Positions 51,801 through 59,743 of a DNA stretch of 64,000 nt are shown here, piece after piece. The stretch's first letter is position 1. Every line of letters begins with the position of its first letter. Made by a program: the position numbers and the translations under genes. Under the pieces are notes generated by a model. That model searched no databases. It worked only from the letters and a program-made list of their open reading frames with translations, and was not told the DNA's origin. The DNA is from Deltaproteobacteria bacterium. GTDB lineage: Bacteria > Desulfobacterota > GWC2-55-46. The stretch lies in the NCBI GenBank assembly GCA_020846435.1, contig JADLDY010000001.1, positions 92,738-156,737 on the forward strand, in the 5' to 3' direction.

Positions 51801-53223
51801 GGGTGGCCGCCGTGCGCTTCTGCTCGGTTATGTCCACGCCTATCGAAACGAAGACAACGGACGTGTCGGCTATCGACGCCTGAAGGTGGAGCTCAATGTC
51901 GTACAGGGTCCCGTCCTTCCTCCTGTGGACTGTCGTGAACTTGACCTTGGACTCGGTGCCGTTGAGGAGCGGGGCTACAAGCTTCCTGAAGGCCTCCATG
52001 GTGAACTCCGGCTTGAGGTCGACAGGGGTCATCTCCACGAGCTCGTCCATCGTGTACCCGGTGTTGGCCCTGGCCCCGGAGTTCACGAGCACGAACTTGA
52101 GCGTTTGTGCGTCGAACATGTATATCTCGTTGAGCGAGTCCTCGAGTATTCGGCCGAAGCGGGTTGCCATGAGGTCTGTCTTCTTGCGCTCTGTTATGTC
52201 CTCCTTGACGCCGATGAAGTGCGTTATCTCGCCCTTCGCGTCCAGTATGGGCGAGATCGAGGCGCTCTCCCAGAAGAGCTCCCCGTTTTTTTTCTTGTTG
52301 AGGAAATCCCCCTGCCAGGTGTGTCCCGAAAGGATGGTCTTCCAGAGGTCGTCATACTTTTCCTGGTTGAAGTGCCCTGATTTGAGAACGCGCGGGTTTC
52401 TGCCGAGGAGTTCTTCTTTCGCGTAGCCCGTGACCTCGCAGAACCTGGGGTTGACGTATTCTATGGTCCCGGCCGTGTCCGTGATGGCGATGGACGCCGG
52501 GGACTGCTCGACCGCCGTCGAGAGCTTCCTCAATGCCAGTTCCGCGGCCTTGCGCTCGGTTATGTCCCTTATCGTGCCGGTGAAGTAGATCTCCCCGTCA
52601 ACTTCGAAGTGGTCGATGGCCAGTTCAATCGGGAATTCTTCCCCGTTTTTTTTGAGTCCTTCGAGCTCGATGGCCTTTTTCTGTACGCTGCTCGTCCCGG
52701 AGTCAAGGAATCTTCTTACGCCGGCGCGGTGTGCTTCGCGGAAACGCTCCGGCATGAGCATGGTGATCCCGGCCCCGGAGAGCTCCCCTTCCGAATACCC
52801 GAACATCCTTTCGACGCTCGGGTTGCATTCGACTATGCGGTTGCGGCTGTCGATGAGTATTATCCCGTCAAAGGCCGTAAGGAGCGTCATGCGCTTTCGC
52901 GCCTCGTTCTCGATAAGCGCCTTTTCCATGCGCTTGCGCTCTTCGATCTCGGCCTCGAGGCGCACCTGGCGCTCTCCGAGTTCGGCGGCCATCCTGTTGT
53001 AATTGTTTACCTGGCCGGGCAGAAGAGGCTTGATAAGGAAGATGAGGAACGGGGTCGCTATCGTCGAGAGTATGACGGCGTCCAGCATGGCTTCCCTGAC
53101 GCCGGTGGTGTGAGGGAAAAAGGTCTGGAGGATGTGCATGGTTAGCATCTCTCCAAGCGCGACTACCACGATAGAGGAGAGGAAGGCTGTCCATGTAAAG
53201 GATTTTATTTTATGTTTTTCCAT
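48865..53223 (-). CDS. Large membrane hybrid histidine kinase with four PAS, GAF, two receivers and HPt
   Basis: Sensor of 1452 residues. Two N-terminal membrane helices (about 10-30 and 50-70) are followed by four PAS/PAC domains (about 105-230, 232-350, 355-475, 480-605), a GAF domain (about 625-775), HisKA with SHEIRTPMNG (H813), HATPase (about 925-1040), receiver 1 (about 1046-1165), receiver 2 (about 1198-1315, D near 1243 in VLMDCQMP) and HPt with ASHTIKGAAGN (H near 1385). Receiver 1 keeps an aspartate but has lost the acidic pair (IADKS), so it is probably not phosphorylated normally. ATG 53223 (MEKHKIKSF) is preferred because the residues before it are polar and unrelated. Phosphorelay to the two regulators downstream is expected. 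Confidence 0.92.
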   Translation of the reverse strand: MEKHKIKSFTWTAFLSSIVVVALGEMLTMHILQTFFPHTTGVREAMLDAVILSTIATPFLIFLIKPLLPGQVNNYNRMAAELGERQVRLEAEIEERKRMEKALIENEARKRMTLLTAFDGIILIDSRNRIVECNPSVERMFGYSEGELSGAGITMLMPERFREAHRAGVRRFLDSGTSSVQKKAIELEGLKKNGEEFPIELAIDHFEVDGEIYFTGTIRDITERKAAELALRKLSTAVEQSPASIAITDTAGTIEYVNPRFCEVTGYAKEELLGRNPRVLKSGHFNQEKYDDLWKTILSGHTWQGDFLNKKKNGELFWESASISPILDAKGEITHFIGVKEDITERKKTDLMATRFGRILEDSLNEIYMFDAQTLKFVLVNSGARANTGYTMDELVEMTPVDLKPEFTMEAFRKLVAPLLNGTESKVKFTTVHRRKDGTLYDIELHLQASIADTSVVFVSIGVDITEQKRTAATLMENRQSLAEAQRIASVGNWDWNIATGELTWSDEIYRIFGLEPQELGANYDFFLGMVHPDDRELVDRSVNEALMNRKPYAIDHRIVLSDLSTRFVHEAAEVLFDRDGKAVRMVGTVQDVTERKLAEDRITRAYQQQGILKEILHLSLEGIALEAVLDRTIERILSIEWLPIKPRGAIFLSEGETLILKSQRGFSREILSTCSRVEYGKCICGLAAREGYLQFASRVDERHTVRYEGMEPHGHYCVPIKSGQKVLGVINLYVDEGHARDKKQEEFLEAIANTLAGIIERLRAEDALLKAKMTTEETNKQLLKAAECASKMAIEAAAASNAKGQFLANMSHEIRTPMNGVIGLSALLLDTSLDPEQREYATMIKSSGDALMTIINDILDFSKIEAGRLEVEIADFDLEALVEETADIMAMQTQKKGLEFTCFIDPEVPSLVKGDSGRLRQIITNLVGNAVKFTHRGEVSLTVRLEQRMQGWAILRFDIRDNGIGIPEEKIPTLFEAFSQVDSSTTRKYGGTGLGLAISKRLAEMMGGEIGVESEPEKGSNFWFTAVFGIQEGERDKARANKSPLSGLRFLIADKSASNRDILARTLSEWGAQCSGASDAGQALSELRAASLCGRGYYAVMLDKAIPGPGAEQTAIDMKNDPALSGTRIIMMTPLNDQGYMTRLKGIGISCYVTKPVKKRQLLKCLMKGRAIEMNHENTQALENRGKEPQARKASILLAEDNLTNQKVALALLRKLGMHADTASNGLEALEALASKHYDIVLMDCQMPELDGYETTRRIRSGSGVLDSAIPVIAMTANAMQGDREVCLSAGMNDYISKPIDPLLLSSVIEKWLRSNNAQQAAPAHKMEADIAIFDREGFLNRLMGDEELASEILQGFLDDMPSQITQLKRAVVDADIEGALRASHTIKGAAGNTGALALENAAALIEEAASIGDLRTASSILPSIEENLTKLTGRLAVCWPSIFADNGGNI

Positions 53224-53522
53224 CAATAGATGACCGTTCCATGAATAATCTGCATGACCCACGCGCGCATAAATTTACAATAAATCGTGTGCATGCTTCC
53301 GGGGTATACATATATCTTCGGCTTTTGTGGCGGGAACTTAAGAGGTTATGGACGAGGTAAGGCCGGTTGGTTTATCGTTTTTTACCGCAGGATCGAGGCG
53401 TGGGCAGGACGCGCCGGGGCAGGGGGTGGGTCTGCTGAGTTAAAAAGCTCCTTGAGTCGCGCCCCTGCTGGTTGTTAAAATGCTGTCTGCGGCTCATGCC
53501 CGCTCTCAGAGGAGGTTTTTAC

Positions 53523-53750
53523 ATGGATAAACTTGCCTGCGAATGCAGGGAATTGGTATGGGAGTGCTGGATAAAGGAATATGACAGCGATATTCCGGAT
53601 GTGTTGCCGAGCCTCTGGTTCTCTACGAAGTGCGCCTCGTGCGGCGCGAAGACTTTCAAGCCGCACGCTGAAATCGATGAGAGCTTGATACCGGAGAATA
53701 TACTGGAAAGAGGGCTCAAGGGACTGAAAGGGTATCGCAGGGACAAATAA
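53523..53750 (+). CDS. Small cysteine-containing hypothetical protein, 75 residues
   Basis: Starts MDKLACECRELVWECW with GGAGG 7 bases upstream. Contains five cysteines, of which KCASCGAKTF forms a possible zinc knuckle together with the N-terminal CEC. No family recognised. It lies between the signalling genes and the PEP-CTERM locus, transcribed alone. The good ribosome site supports it being real. Confidence 0.55.
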   Translation: MDKLACECRELVWECWIKEYDSDIPDVLPSLWFSTKCASCGAKTFKPHAEIDESLIPENILERGLKGLKGYRRDK

Positions 53751-53835
53751 CGCGGGGCGCTCTCTTCTATCTGCGAATTTGCGGAAATCATGTTTTTTTC
53801 CTATTCATGCCCGGTTTATTGCCGTTACTGTTTTT

Positions 53836-54102
53836 TTTACACATCAGCATGGTTTGCTGAACAGATCGACTTTACATACGAGTTCTCAAGTAGGCGGAAA
53901 ATCTATGATTAACAGGTATGGACGCAGTTTTTTAGAGTCATGGAATTGAATTTTTACAGATAAGCAAAGCAGGTCCATTTAGTGTCGGGTTTCTTTACAC
54001 TGCTTCTTTTTGCTCTATCTCACTGTTTTGCCGAAGTTTTTTGGAAGAATGCAGGTATGTTGGAGGCTGACAGGCCTGAATAAAATTCAGAATTTTTTAC
54101 AC
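53836..54102 (+). promoter_or_regulatory. Three TTTACAC motifs upstream of the PEP-CTERM gene
   Basis: TTTACAC occurs at 53836-53842, 53994-54000 and 54096-54102, all on the same strand and upstream of the sigma-54 promoter; the second is part of an AGTGT...ACACT inverted repeat. Enhancer sites for a sigma-54 activator (PrsR-type) are one explanation. The motif is A/T-rich and chance is not excluded. Confidence 0.3.
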
Positions 54103-54153
54103 TATGTCAGGATTGCTTTAAAAATACCTTGGAATATTAAGTAGTTTTTTTTG

Positions 54154-54170
54154 TGGCACAGGCTTTGCAT
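54154..54170 (+). promoter_or_regulatory. Sigma-54 promoter of the PEP-CTERM gene
   Basis: TGGCAC-N5-TTGCAT, an essentially perfect -24/-12 element with 10 bases between the invariant GG and GC. Transcription would start near 54182, about 57 bases before the ATG. PEP-CTERM genes are known to be under RpoN with the PrsK/PrsR pair in some bacteria. Confidence 0.85.
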
Positions 54171-54238
54171 TATAATCTCTTTAACCACGAGCATTTTTTA
54201 TTGTTTACGGAATGTAAAACTCTAAATGGAGGGTTGCG

Positions 54239-55093
54239 ATGGCTGACAGGATCATGAAAACCAAAGTGAAGACCAGAAAAGACAAGAAAGGTACATTGGC
54301 TTTAAGCGCCTCAATAGCCGCGGCCGCGTTCCTCTCCTTTTCCGGTCAGGCGAAAGCGGACAATATCCTTCTCACACAATTCGACTACGGCCCGGATGCT
54401 TACACCCTGATGGCCTCGAACCTGACGGCCTCAGGCCATACCGTGGATATAGTTGATGCGAGGACGGGCGGAAACGTGGCCGCAGCGCTCGCCGCTGAAG
54501 CCTACGACCAGATCTTCCTGTACGACTTGACTGCGAGCCTCTATCTGAACGGCGCGGACACGGCTGCCATGGCTACCTTCTGGAGTGCCAACAGCGGCCT
54601 TGTCGTAGACTCCCGTTCATACGGCTACTACTACCAGGGTTCAGATCCTTCGGAAGTGGCGCTCCTTCAGAACGTCGCAGCCAATCTTTCCTTGTCTGGC
54701 GGCGGCGTATGGGTGGGTACTGACCATAACCCAGACTGGACGCACAACGGCAACGCCTTCTTGAGCGCGATTGGAGTAGACCCGGTTACGGGCATATTCA
54801 GCGACCCGGTCAACTTCGCGGACCCATCCTCAGTTCTGCTGAGCGGTGTTACCCCGACTGCCCTCTGGGGCGGCGGAGCTTCGATAGGGCAGACGCCTAT
54901 CGGCACTCAGCCTAACGGGATCGAGATGTACATCCATTTCGGCCATACCCTGACGGACGGCAGCGAAAGGCCTTACATCTCTGCCAGCTTCCCTCTCGCT
55001 GGCCCGACAGCAGTGCCGGAGCCTTCCACCCTTCTCCTTATCGGAAGCGGCCTTTCAGGACTTGGCCTTATGAGGTTCTGGAAGAGGGGATAG
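54239..55093 (+). CDS. PEP-CTERM sorting-domain surface protein
   Basis: Exported protein of 284 residues. A signal peptide with a basic start (about 10-42, ending GQAKA) is followed by a soluble domain with a flavodoxin- or ThuA-like pattern (ILLTQFDYGPDAYTLMASNL). The C-terminus is the exosortase signal: VPEPS (about 259-263), a short hydrophobic helix and the basic end KRG. Such proteins are processed by an exosortase and usually go with exopolysaccharide; no exosortase is in this window. Strong GGAGG before the ATG, sigma-54 promoter upstream. Confidence 0.93.
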   Translation: MADRIMKTKVKTRKDKKGTLALSASIAAAAFLSFSGQAKADNILLTQFDYGPDAYTLMASNLTASGHTVDIVDARTGGNVAAALAAEAYDQIFLYDLTASLYLNGADTAAMATFWSANSGLVVDSRSYGYYYQGSDPSEVALLQNVAANLSLSGGGVWVGTDHNPDWTHNGNAFLSAIGVDPVTGIFSDPVNFADPSSVLLSGVTPTALWGGGASIGQTPIGTQPNGIEMYIHFGHTLTDGSERPYISASFPLAGPTAVPEPSTLLLIGSGLSGLGLMRFWKRG

Positions 55094-55128
55094 GCTTAAA
55101 AAGGGCAACACAATATACAGATAACATC

Positions 55129-55162
55129 AACCACCGGCCTTCAAGGCCGGTGGTTTTTTTTG
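55129..55162 (+). terminator. Rho-independent terminator of the PEP-CTERM gene
   Basis: AACCACCGGCC (55129-55139) pairs with GGCCGGTGGTT (55145-55155), followed by a run of T. The rest of the gap to 55488 shows no gene or clear site. Confidence 0.93.
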
Positions 55163-55488
55163 TCCGCGTTAGCGCACGGGATCCTGGAGCACTACAAGAT
55201 TTTTCTGCTGTTCCTGCCTTCAACTACCCTATTTTTCAGAACAACCTCATATTCGAGAATGTTTGCTGAAGTTTCCGGAATCAGCAGATTCCAGGTGGAT
55301 TCGTGCCAGAAAAAGGCTTGCGGGCAGAGCCTTAGCAAATTCATTGCCGTCCGCTATTCAGGATTCTACCGGATAATTTGGCAGGTTTTTATAAATTTTT
55401 CATTTTGATTTGACAATAAGGAGTTTAGCGATAGGCTTATTCCATGCCCATGATGCTTTTGTCGAGCATCGAACATAGAGGGTGAAAG

Positions 55489-56346
55489 ATGAGCCCAAAG
55501 AAAATAAAAGTAGGGATCATAGGCGGCGGAAATGGCGGGATGGCCGTACTTGATATTTTCAAGGATGAACCTGACATAGAAGTTGCAGGGATCGCCGATA
55601 TCAATTTAAACGCCAAAGCCATGAAGTTCGCGCAAAGTTCAGGCATACCGGTGACGGATGATTATCGTTTGCTGGCTCAAGATGATTTGCAGATAATAAT
55701 AAACGTCACGGGCTCCGAGGAACTGGACGGCGAAATTCAAAGGATCAAAAGGCCGGAAACAGAGCTCATTGGCGGCAGGTGCATATGGATCTTCAGGAAA
55801 CTTCTCGAGGAATTAAAACGCCAGGCCGGGACTGACGGCCTGACCGGCGCTTACAACAGGGTAAAGTTCAACGAGATAATAAAACTGGAGATGGGCAGGG
55901 CCAGAAGGTACCAGCGGCCCCTGTCGATCTCTATCTTCGACATAGACGATTTCAAGAGGGTAAACGACACGTTCGGCCACAACGCAGGGGACAGCGTTCT
56001 CATTTCCATTTCCGATATAGTAAGGAAGCACATAAGGGAGACGAGTTATCTTTTCAGGTGGGGAGGGGAGGAATTCGTTCTGCTGCTTCCGGAAGCAGAC
56101 CTTGAAGGCGCACTCACGCAGGCTGAAAGGATCCGGCAGGAGATAGCGGAACTTGTATTCGCGCAAGCTGACAGTGTCACGGCGAGCTTCGGCCTTGCCC
56201 AGTACAGGGAGAATGACACAGCGGACTCTTTTTTAAAAAGGGCTGATGAAGCCATGTATAAGGCTAAAAGCGGCGGTAAAAACCGGGTTGTGGCTGATGA
56301 CCGGTTAAATCCGGCAGGGGCGGCCTTATCAAAATGTTCATGTTGA
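55489..56346 (+). CDS. Rossmann-fold/GGDEF fusion, putative dinucleotide-sensing diguanylate cyclase
   Basis: Protein of 285 residues. The first about 100 form a Rossmann domain: GIIGGGNGG (9-17) is a dinucleotide-binding loop (G12, G14, G17) and D37 at the end of the second strand favours NAD(H) over NADP(H). This resembles the N-terminus of dihydrodipicolinate reductase- or homoserine dehydrogenase-type enzymes, but no catalytic domain follows. The rest is a GGDEF domain with GGEEF (192-196), NRVKFNEI and DIDDFKRVND; the RxxD inhibitory site is absent (RETS). It likely couples nucleotide redox state to cyclic-di-GMP. The triheme cytochrome gene follows 34 bases later. Confidence 0.88.
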   Translation: MSPKKIKVGIIGGGNGGMAVLDIFKDEPDIEVAGIADINLNAKAMKFAQSSGIPVTDDYRLLAQDDLQIIINVTGSEELDGEIQRIKRPETELIGGRCIWIFRKLLEELKRQAGTDGLTGAYNRVKFNEIIKLEMGRARRYQRPLSISIFDIDDFKRVNDTFGHNAGDSVLISISDIVRKHIRETSYLFRWGGEEFVLLLPEADLEGALTQAERIRQEIAELVFAQADSVTASFGLAQYRENDTADSFLKRADEAMYKAKSGGKNRVVADDRLNPAGAALSKCSC

Positions 56347-56380
56347 ACGGTTAAGATAAAAACCTTTGATGGAGAAAACA

Positions 56381-57244
56381 ATGAAAAGAACGCTTATGAC
56401 GGCCATGCTCTTTATGGGTTGCATGGGATTTGCCGGTTCGGTCCTGGCCGCTGACGGGAGCTCTCTTTATAAGACCAAATGCGTCATGTGCCACGGCGCG
56501 GACGGCAAGGGCACTGCCATGGGCCCGGCTTTCAAGGACAGCGGGTTTGTGAGGTCCAGCGGCGATCAGGCGATAGCCGAGGTGATCCTGAAGGGCCGAG
56601 AGGGCGCCGCCAAGAAGTACAAAAACATCGCGCTCGGCATGCCGGCCCAGAAGCTCAAGGACGAAGACGTCAGCGCGCTGGTCGCGTATCTGAAATCACT
56701 TGCCGGCAATGAGCCGGCTCCTGTCGCGGCCCCGGCAAACGGCGAAAACGGGAAAAAGATCTATGACAAGTATTGCGCCAGGTGCCATGGCGAGGATGGA
56801 AGCGGCTCTCAGTACGGCCTGGCCCTTCAGCCGAAAGCGGCGAGAGACTTGAGGACGAACAGGCTCTTTTTTTCGGATGATGAGCTGCTCATCATAATCA
56901 ATCACGGCGGGGCCTGGCGCGAGATGCCGAACTGGGAATACGTTCTGACTGATGACGAGGTAAGGGATGCCAGCCGGTATGTCCGCGCGTTGAATTATGG
57001 CCCTGACCGGAAGAACGGGGAAAAGCTTTTCAAGGAAAAGTGCGCTCTGTGCCACGCTGCCGATGGTATAATGAAGAAGACATGGAAGGCGCCTGACCTT
57101 GACATGTCGGCTCTGGGGTCCTTTGAGATGGCGCGTACCATCCGCTACGGGATCCATGACACATTGATGTACCCGAGGGAAGGCGTCCGCACAAACGCAG
57201 AAATAGCGGATATCGTCGAGTACATAAAGGGCCTTAAAAAATAG
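56381..57244 (+). CDS. Triheme c-type cytochrome
   Basis: Periplasmic cytochrome of 287 residues made of three class I domains with heme sites CVMCH (near 34), CARCH (near 133) and CALCH (near 223). The signal peptide is about 1-24 (SVLAA). Domain 1 is a close paralogue of the monoheme cytochrome at 44109; domains 2 and 3 differ more. ATG 56381 is chosen because GGAG is 6 bases before it; earlier in-frame starts (TTG 56366, ATG 56369) have none. Its position just after the Rossmann-GGDEF gene suggests a shared transcript. Confidence 0.95.
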   Translation: MKRTLMTAMLFMGCMGFAGSVLAADGSSLYKTKCVMCHGADGKGTAMGPAFKDSGFVRSSGDQAIAEVILKGREGAAKKYKNIALGMPAQKLKDEDVSALVAYLKSLAGNEPAPVAAPANGENGKKIYDKYCARCHGEDGSGSQYGLALQPKAARDLRTNRLFFSDDELLIIINHGGAWREMPNWEYVLTDDEVRDASRYVRALNYGPDRKNGEKLFKEKCALCHAADGIMKKTWKAPDLDMSALGSFEMARTIRYGIHDTLMYPREGVRTNAEIADIVEYIKGLKK

Positions 57245-57334
57245 GGCGTCTGTAAGGCCGCCTGGCAAAGACATGCGGCCTCGTTCAGCGAGGGGAGCCA
57301 CCCGTCGCTGACAATTCAACTCGAGAAGTTCATC

Positions 57335-57730
57335 ATGATGAAAAAGCTTTTTACAGCGGCTCTCGCGGCTTTGACGCTCGCCTTGAGCGTAACCTCATAC
57401 GCTCAAGAGCAGGCCGAGTATGATATCCCGGAGTCTGCGACTCCTGTGACGGACGTGATGTATGACGCCCTGCTCATGAGGCCTGTCGGCGTGATAGCGT
57501 TGGGCGTCGGGGCGGTCACGTTCATCATAAGCCTGCCAATCACCCTGCCTCTTGGCGAGGCCGGAAGGACAGCGCGTGAGTTGGTTGCCGCGCCTTTCAA
57601 CTACACGTTCACGAGGCCGATAGGCGACATGTGGACAGATGAGCTTCAGCGGTGGGAACAGGAGCGCAGAATTATGGAGTCAGAGGGCAGGAGCCGGGCC
57701 CCAAAACCGTTCAGAGGGCGGGACGACTGA
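57335..57730 (+). CDS. Exported membrane-associated hypothetical protein
   Basis: Protein of 131 residues with a signal peptide (about 1-23, ending SYAQ) and one hydrophobic segment (about 51-72, VGVIALGVGAVTFIISLP). A conserved-looking region follows (AREL.AAPFNYTFTRPIGD) and a charged tail. I have no family name for it; similar short secreted proteins with an RPxG...PF.YTF.RPLGD pattern occur in related bacteria as far as I recall. It lies 90 bases after the triheme cytochrome. Confidence 0.65.
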   Translation: MMKKLFTAALAALTLALSVTSYAQEQAEYDIPESATPVTDVMYDALLMRPVGVIALGVGAVTFIISLPITLPLGEAGRTARELVAAPFNYTFTRPIGDMWTDELQRWEQERRIMESEGRSRAPKPFRGRDD

Positions 57731-58001
57731 GCCGCTTTGAAGGTTTTTCTCCGCTCTTCTGGTGAGCCTCGCATTTGTCAATAGTTCAGAACTGATGTAA
57801 CTATTTGATTATGTTGGATAATTGGAAATAAACGCGAAATATCCTATAAAAAACTGGATAGCGTTTGCGCCGCGATATGGTTTGTTCAGATATCATCAAT
57901 GAAAACAGGATATTAGAGAAGAAAACAAGTGTAAAGAAACTCGACAGCAAGGCATGCTCTGAAGCTATGTAGGTGCAAATTGCATATAAATCGTCAGATT
58001 C

Positions 58002-58028
58002 GGCCTGGGTTGAGACCAGGCCTTTTTT
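58002..58028 (+). terminator. Orphan terminator
   Basis: GGCCTGG (58002-58008) pairs with CCAGGCC (58016-58022) followed by TTTTTTA. It lies in a 530-bp gap (57731-58266) with no gene visible, so it may end a long 3-prime region or a small RNA. A GTGTAAA (57929-57935), the complement of the TTTACAC motif above, lies before it. Confidence 0.7.
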
Positions 58029-58266
58029 ATTGCCTGAAGCCATATCCATACGGATGGAATTGACACGCAACTACCTGTTTTACAAGGGTATTTATGGCCA
58101 AATGATGCCCTTGCCATGCCCTCTGGTGTCGATATTCTTTACAATCAGCGCTTGACGCTCCCCGCATATCGGTTGCAATCATAGTAAAAACAGATACTTA
58201 GGCGCCCATGATGGCTTTGGCAAGGTCTTTGCGTATACATACTGACAAGAATGTGCGGAGGTGAAA

Positions 58267-58569
58267 GTGACTATGGAAAAGACACCGATTACGATCACGG
58301 CTACCACGCTTGGGCGCTCGCAGTACAATCCCGGTTATCATCAGAGGGAGTACATGGATGAGGGGGACATCCCCAACCATTTAGCCGCCATATTGGCATG
58401 CGTCAGAAGGGACCTCAAACCCAATCAGAAGGTAATAGTCCAGGACGGCATGCTCTATGTAGTCGAGAAGTCGGTCTTCGATAAGCTGGCGGATTGGGTC
58501 GCAGGAAGGAAGCAGGTCGAATCTCTGAGCCCTGTCCAGTATCAAACGATGTGCGTAAAGACGAACTGA
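58267..58569 (+). CDS. Small hypothetical protein, about 100 residues
   Basis: GTG start at 58267, 5 bases after GGAGG (ATG 58273 is also possible). Soluble and mostly polar, with no signal peptide or recognised motif; features such as NHLAAILACVRRDLKPNQKVIV and a following beta pattern suggest a small folded domain. A strong terminator follows 32 bases after the stop, which supports a real single-gene transcript. Confidence 0.55.
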   Translation: MTMEKTPITITATTLGRSQYNPGYHQREYMDEGDIPNHLAAILACVRRDLKPNQKVIVQDGMLYVVEKSVFDKLADWVAGRKQVESLSPVQYQTMCVKTN

Positions 58570-58601
58570 TAAAGGCTTCGCGGCCGGTTCACTACGATAT
58601 T

Positions 58602-58646
58602 AACAACAAAGCTCCCTTTGGCTCCTTTGGGGAGCTTTGTTGTTTC
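58602..58646 (+). terminator. Rho-independent terminator
   Basis: AACAACAAAGCTCCC (58602-58616) pairs with GGGAGCTTTGTTGTT (58630-58644), a 15-bp stem. The remainder of the gap to 58911 shows no further feature. Confidence 0.9.
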
Positions 58647-58911
58647 TGGAGAGAAAAAGGGTTAGCCAAACGAACCCACTGGGACGCGGCCTGCAGATAA
58701 ATTGGCCGCGCCGCGGGCTGTAAAACAGGCCCGAAGGCCTGAGCCTGCCGTATTTATAGCTTTAAGAGAGCTTGCTACTGTGTGATAATGCGGCTTCAGA
58801 AGAAATCAATTGCCTGATTGCCCGGTTTTCTCACGGAGCATATTTCGTCGCGCTCTTGTTCTCATCAGGCGGTTTGCCGAATACAGCTTTCAGACCACAG
58901 GAAGTACAATA

Positions 58912-59472
58912 ATGACGTTGTCCGCGAGATCCCGGCAGGATGGAGGTCCTGAACGGAAACAGCCGGCCAGGGCACGGGTCCGGCAGAAGCCCCTGTTAGA
59001 CAGGCTCAAGAGGAGAGCAAGGCTCACCTATCTGAAGATGCTGAGGATAGACGACCCGCCGGAGAGGATAGCCAAGGGCGCGGCTATCGGGGTCGCCGTG
59101 GGCGTGCTCCCGACATTCGGCATAGGCGTCATATTCTCCCTTGCCATCGCCTATTTCTTGAAGGCTAACAAGGCCGCCTCAGTGCTCGGGGGGTTGATAA
59201 TGAACCCTGTCACCTCGCCGTTTTTCTTCGTCCTGAGCATATTCACCGGATCATTCCTGCTGCACGAGGACTATCACACCATCTACGCGAGGATGATGGA
59301 GAACGGCTTTTTAAATGGAGCCGAGTCAGCCACCCTTGTCTTCATGGCAGGCAATATCGTGGTCACGGCCGCGACAACGATCGCGTCCTATTACATTGTG
59401 CGCAATCTGGTCATAAGACACCGCAGGAGAAAAGAGGAGAAACGGCTGAGGAAGGCTTCTCATCGGAAGTAA
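58912..59472 (+). CDS. DUF2062 membrane protein
   Basis: Protein of 186 residues with a basic N-terminus (about 1-55), then membrane helices in the DUF2062 pattern (AKGAAIGVAVGVLPTFGIGV, KAASVLGGLIMNPVTSPFF, and a final helix near 155-170) and a very basic tail. The family is often found with glycosyltransferases or cell-envelope genes; its role is not known. ATG 58912 is chosen because GGAAG lies 8 bases upstream; the ATG at 58810 has none. Confidence 0.8.
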   Translation: MTLSARSRQDGGPERKQPARARVRQKPLLDRLKRRARLTYLKMLRIDDPPERIAKGAAIGVAVGVLPTFGIGVIFSLAIAYFLKANKAASVLGGLIMNPVTSPFFFVLSIFTGSFLLHEDYHTIYARMMENGFLNGAESATLVFMAGNIVVTAATTIASYYIVRNLVIRHRRRKEEKRLRKASHRK

Positions 59473-59743
59473 CCCGGAGGCTGGGATTTCACCACGGCAA
59501 CCGATGGTATGTTTATGCCGGTATTCCGGAGTAGCGACTCTACGCGCAATAACTGCCCCGGCGTCTCAATAACTTCCTTGTCTCAAGTCAATATATGATG
59601 TACAAGATTACCTGGTGGTCCCTTGACCATTAAATAATCACTCTCTTGATGTAAGCAGATATAAGGCGTATTGCATCCACGAGTGATGTTGATGCGCAGA
59701 CCAATAAAAGGCAGACGACTCAACACGACTACTACGACTATCG

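Noticed and set aside
55160..55408. Plus-strand frame of 82 codons after the PEP-CTERM gene
   Set aside because: Begins just after the terminator, no ribosome site, random-looking composition.
57262..57275. Second sigma-54 promoter (TGGCAAAGACATGC) before the 131-residue exported protein
   Set aside because: Only 9 bases separate the GG and GC elements instead of 10, and the surrounding bases fit poorly.
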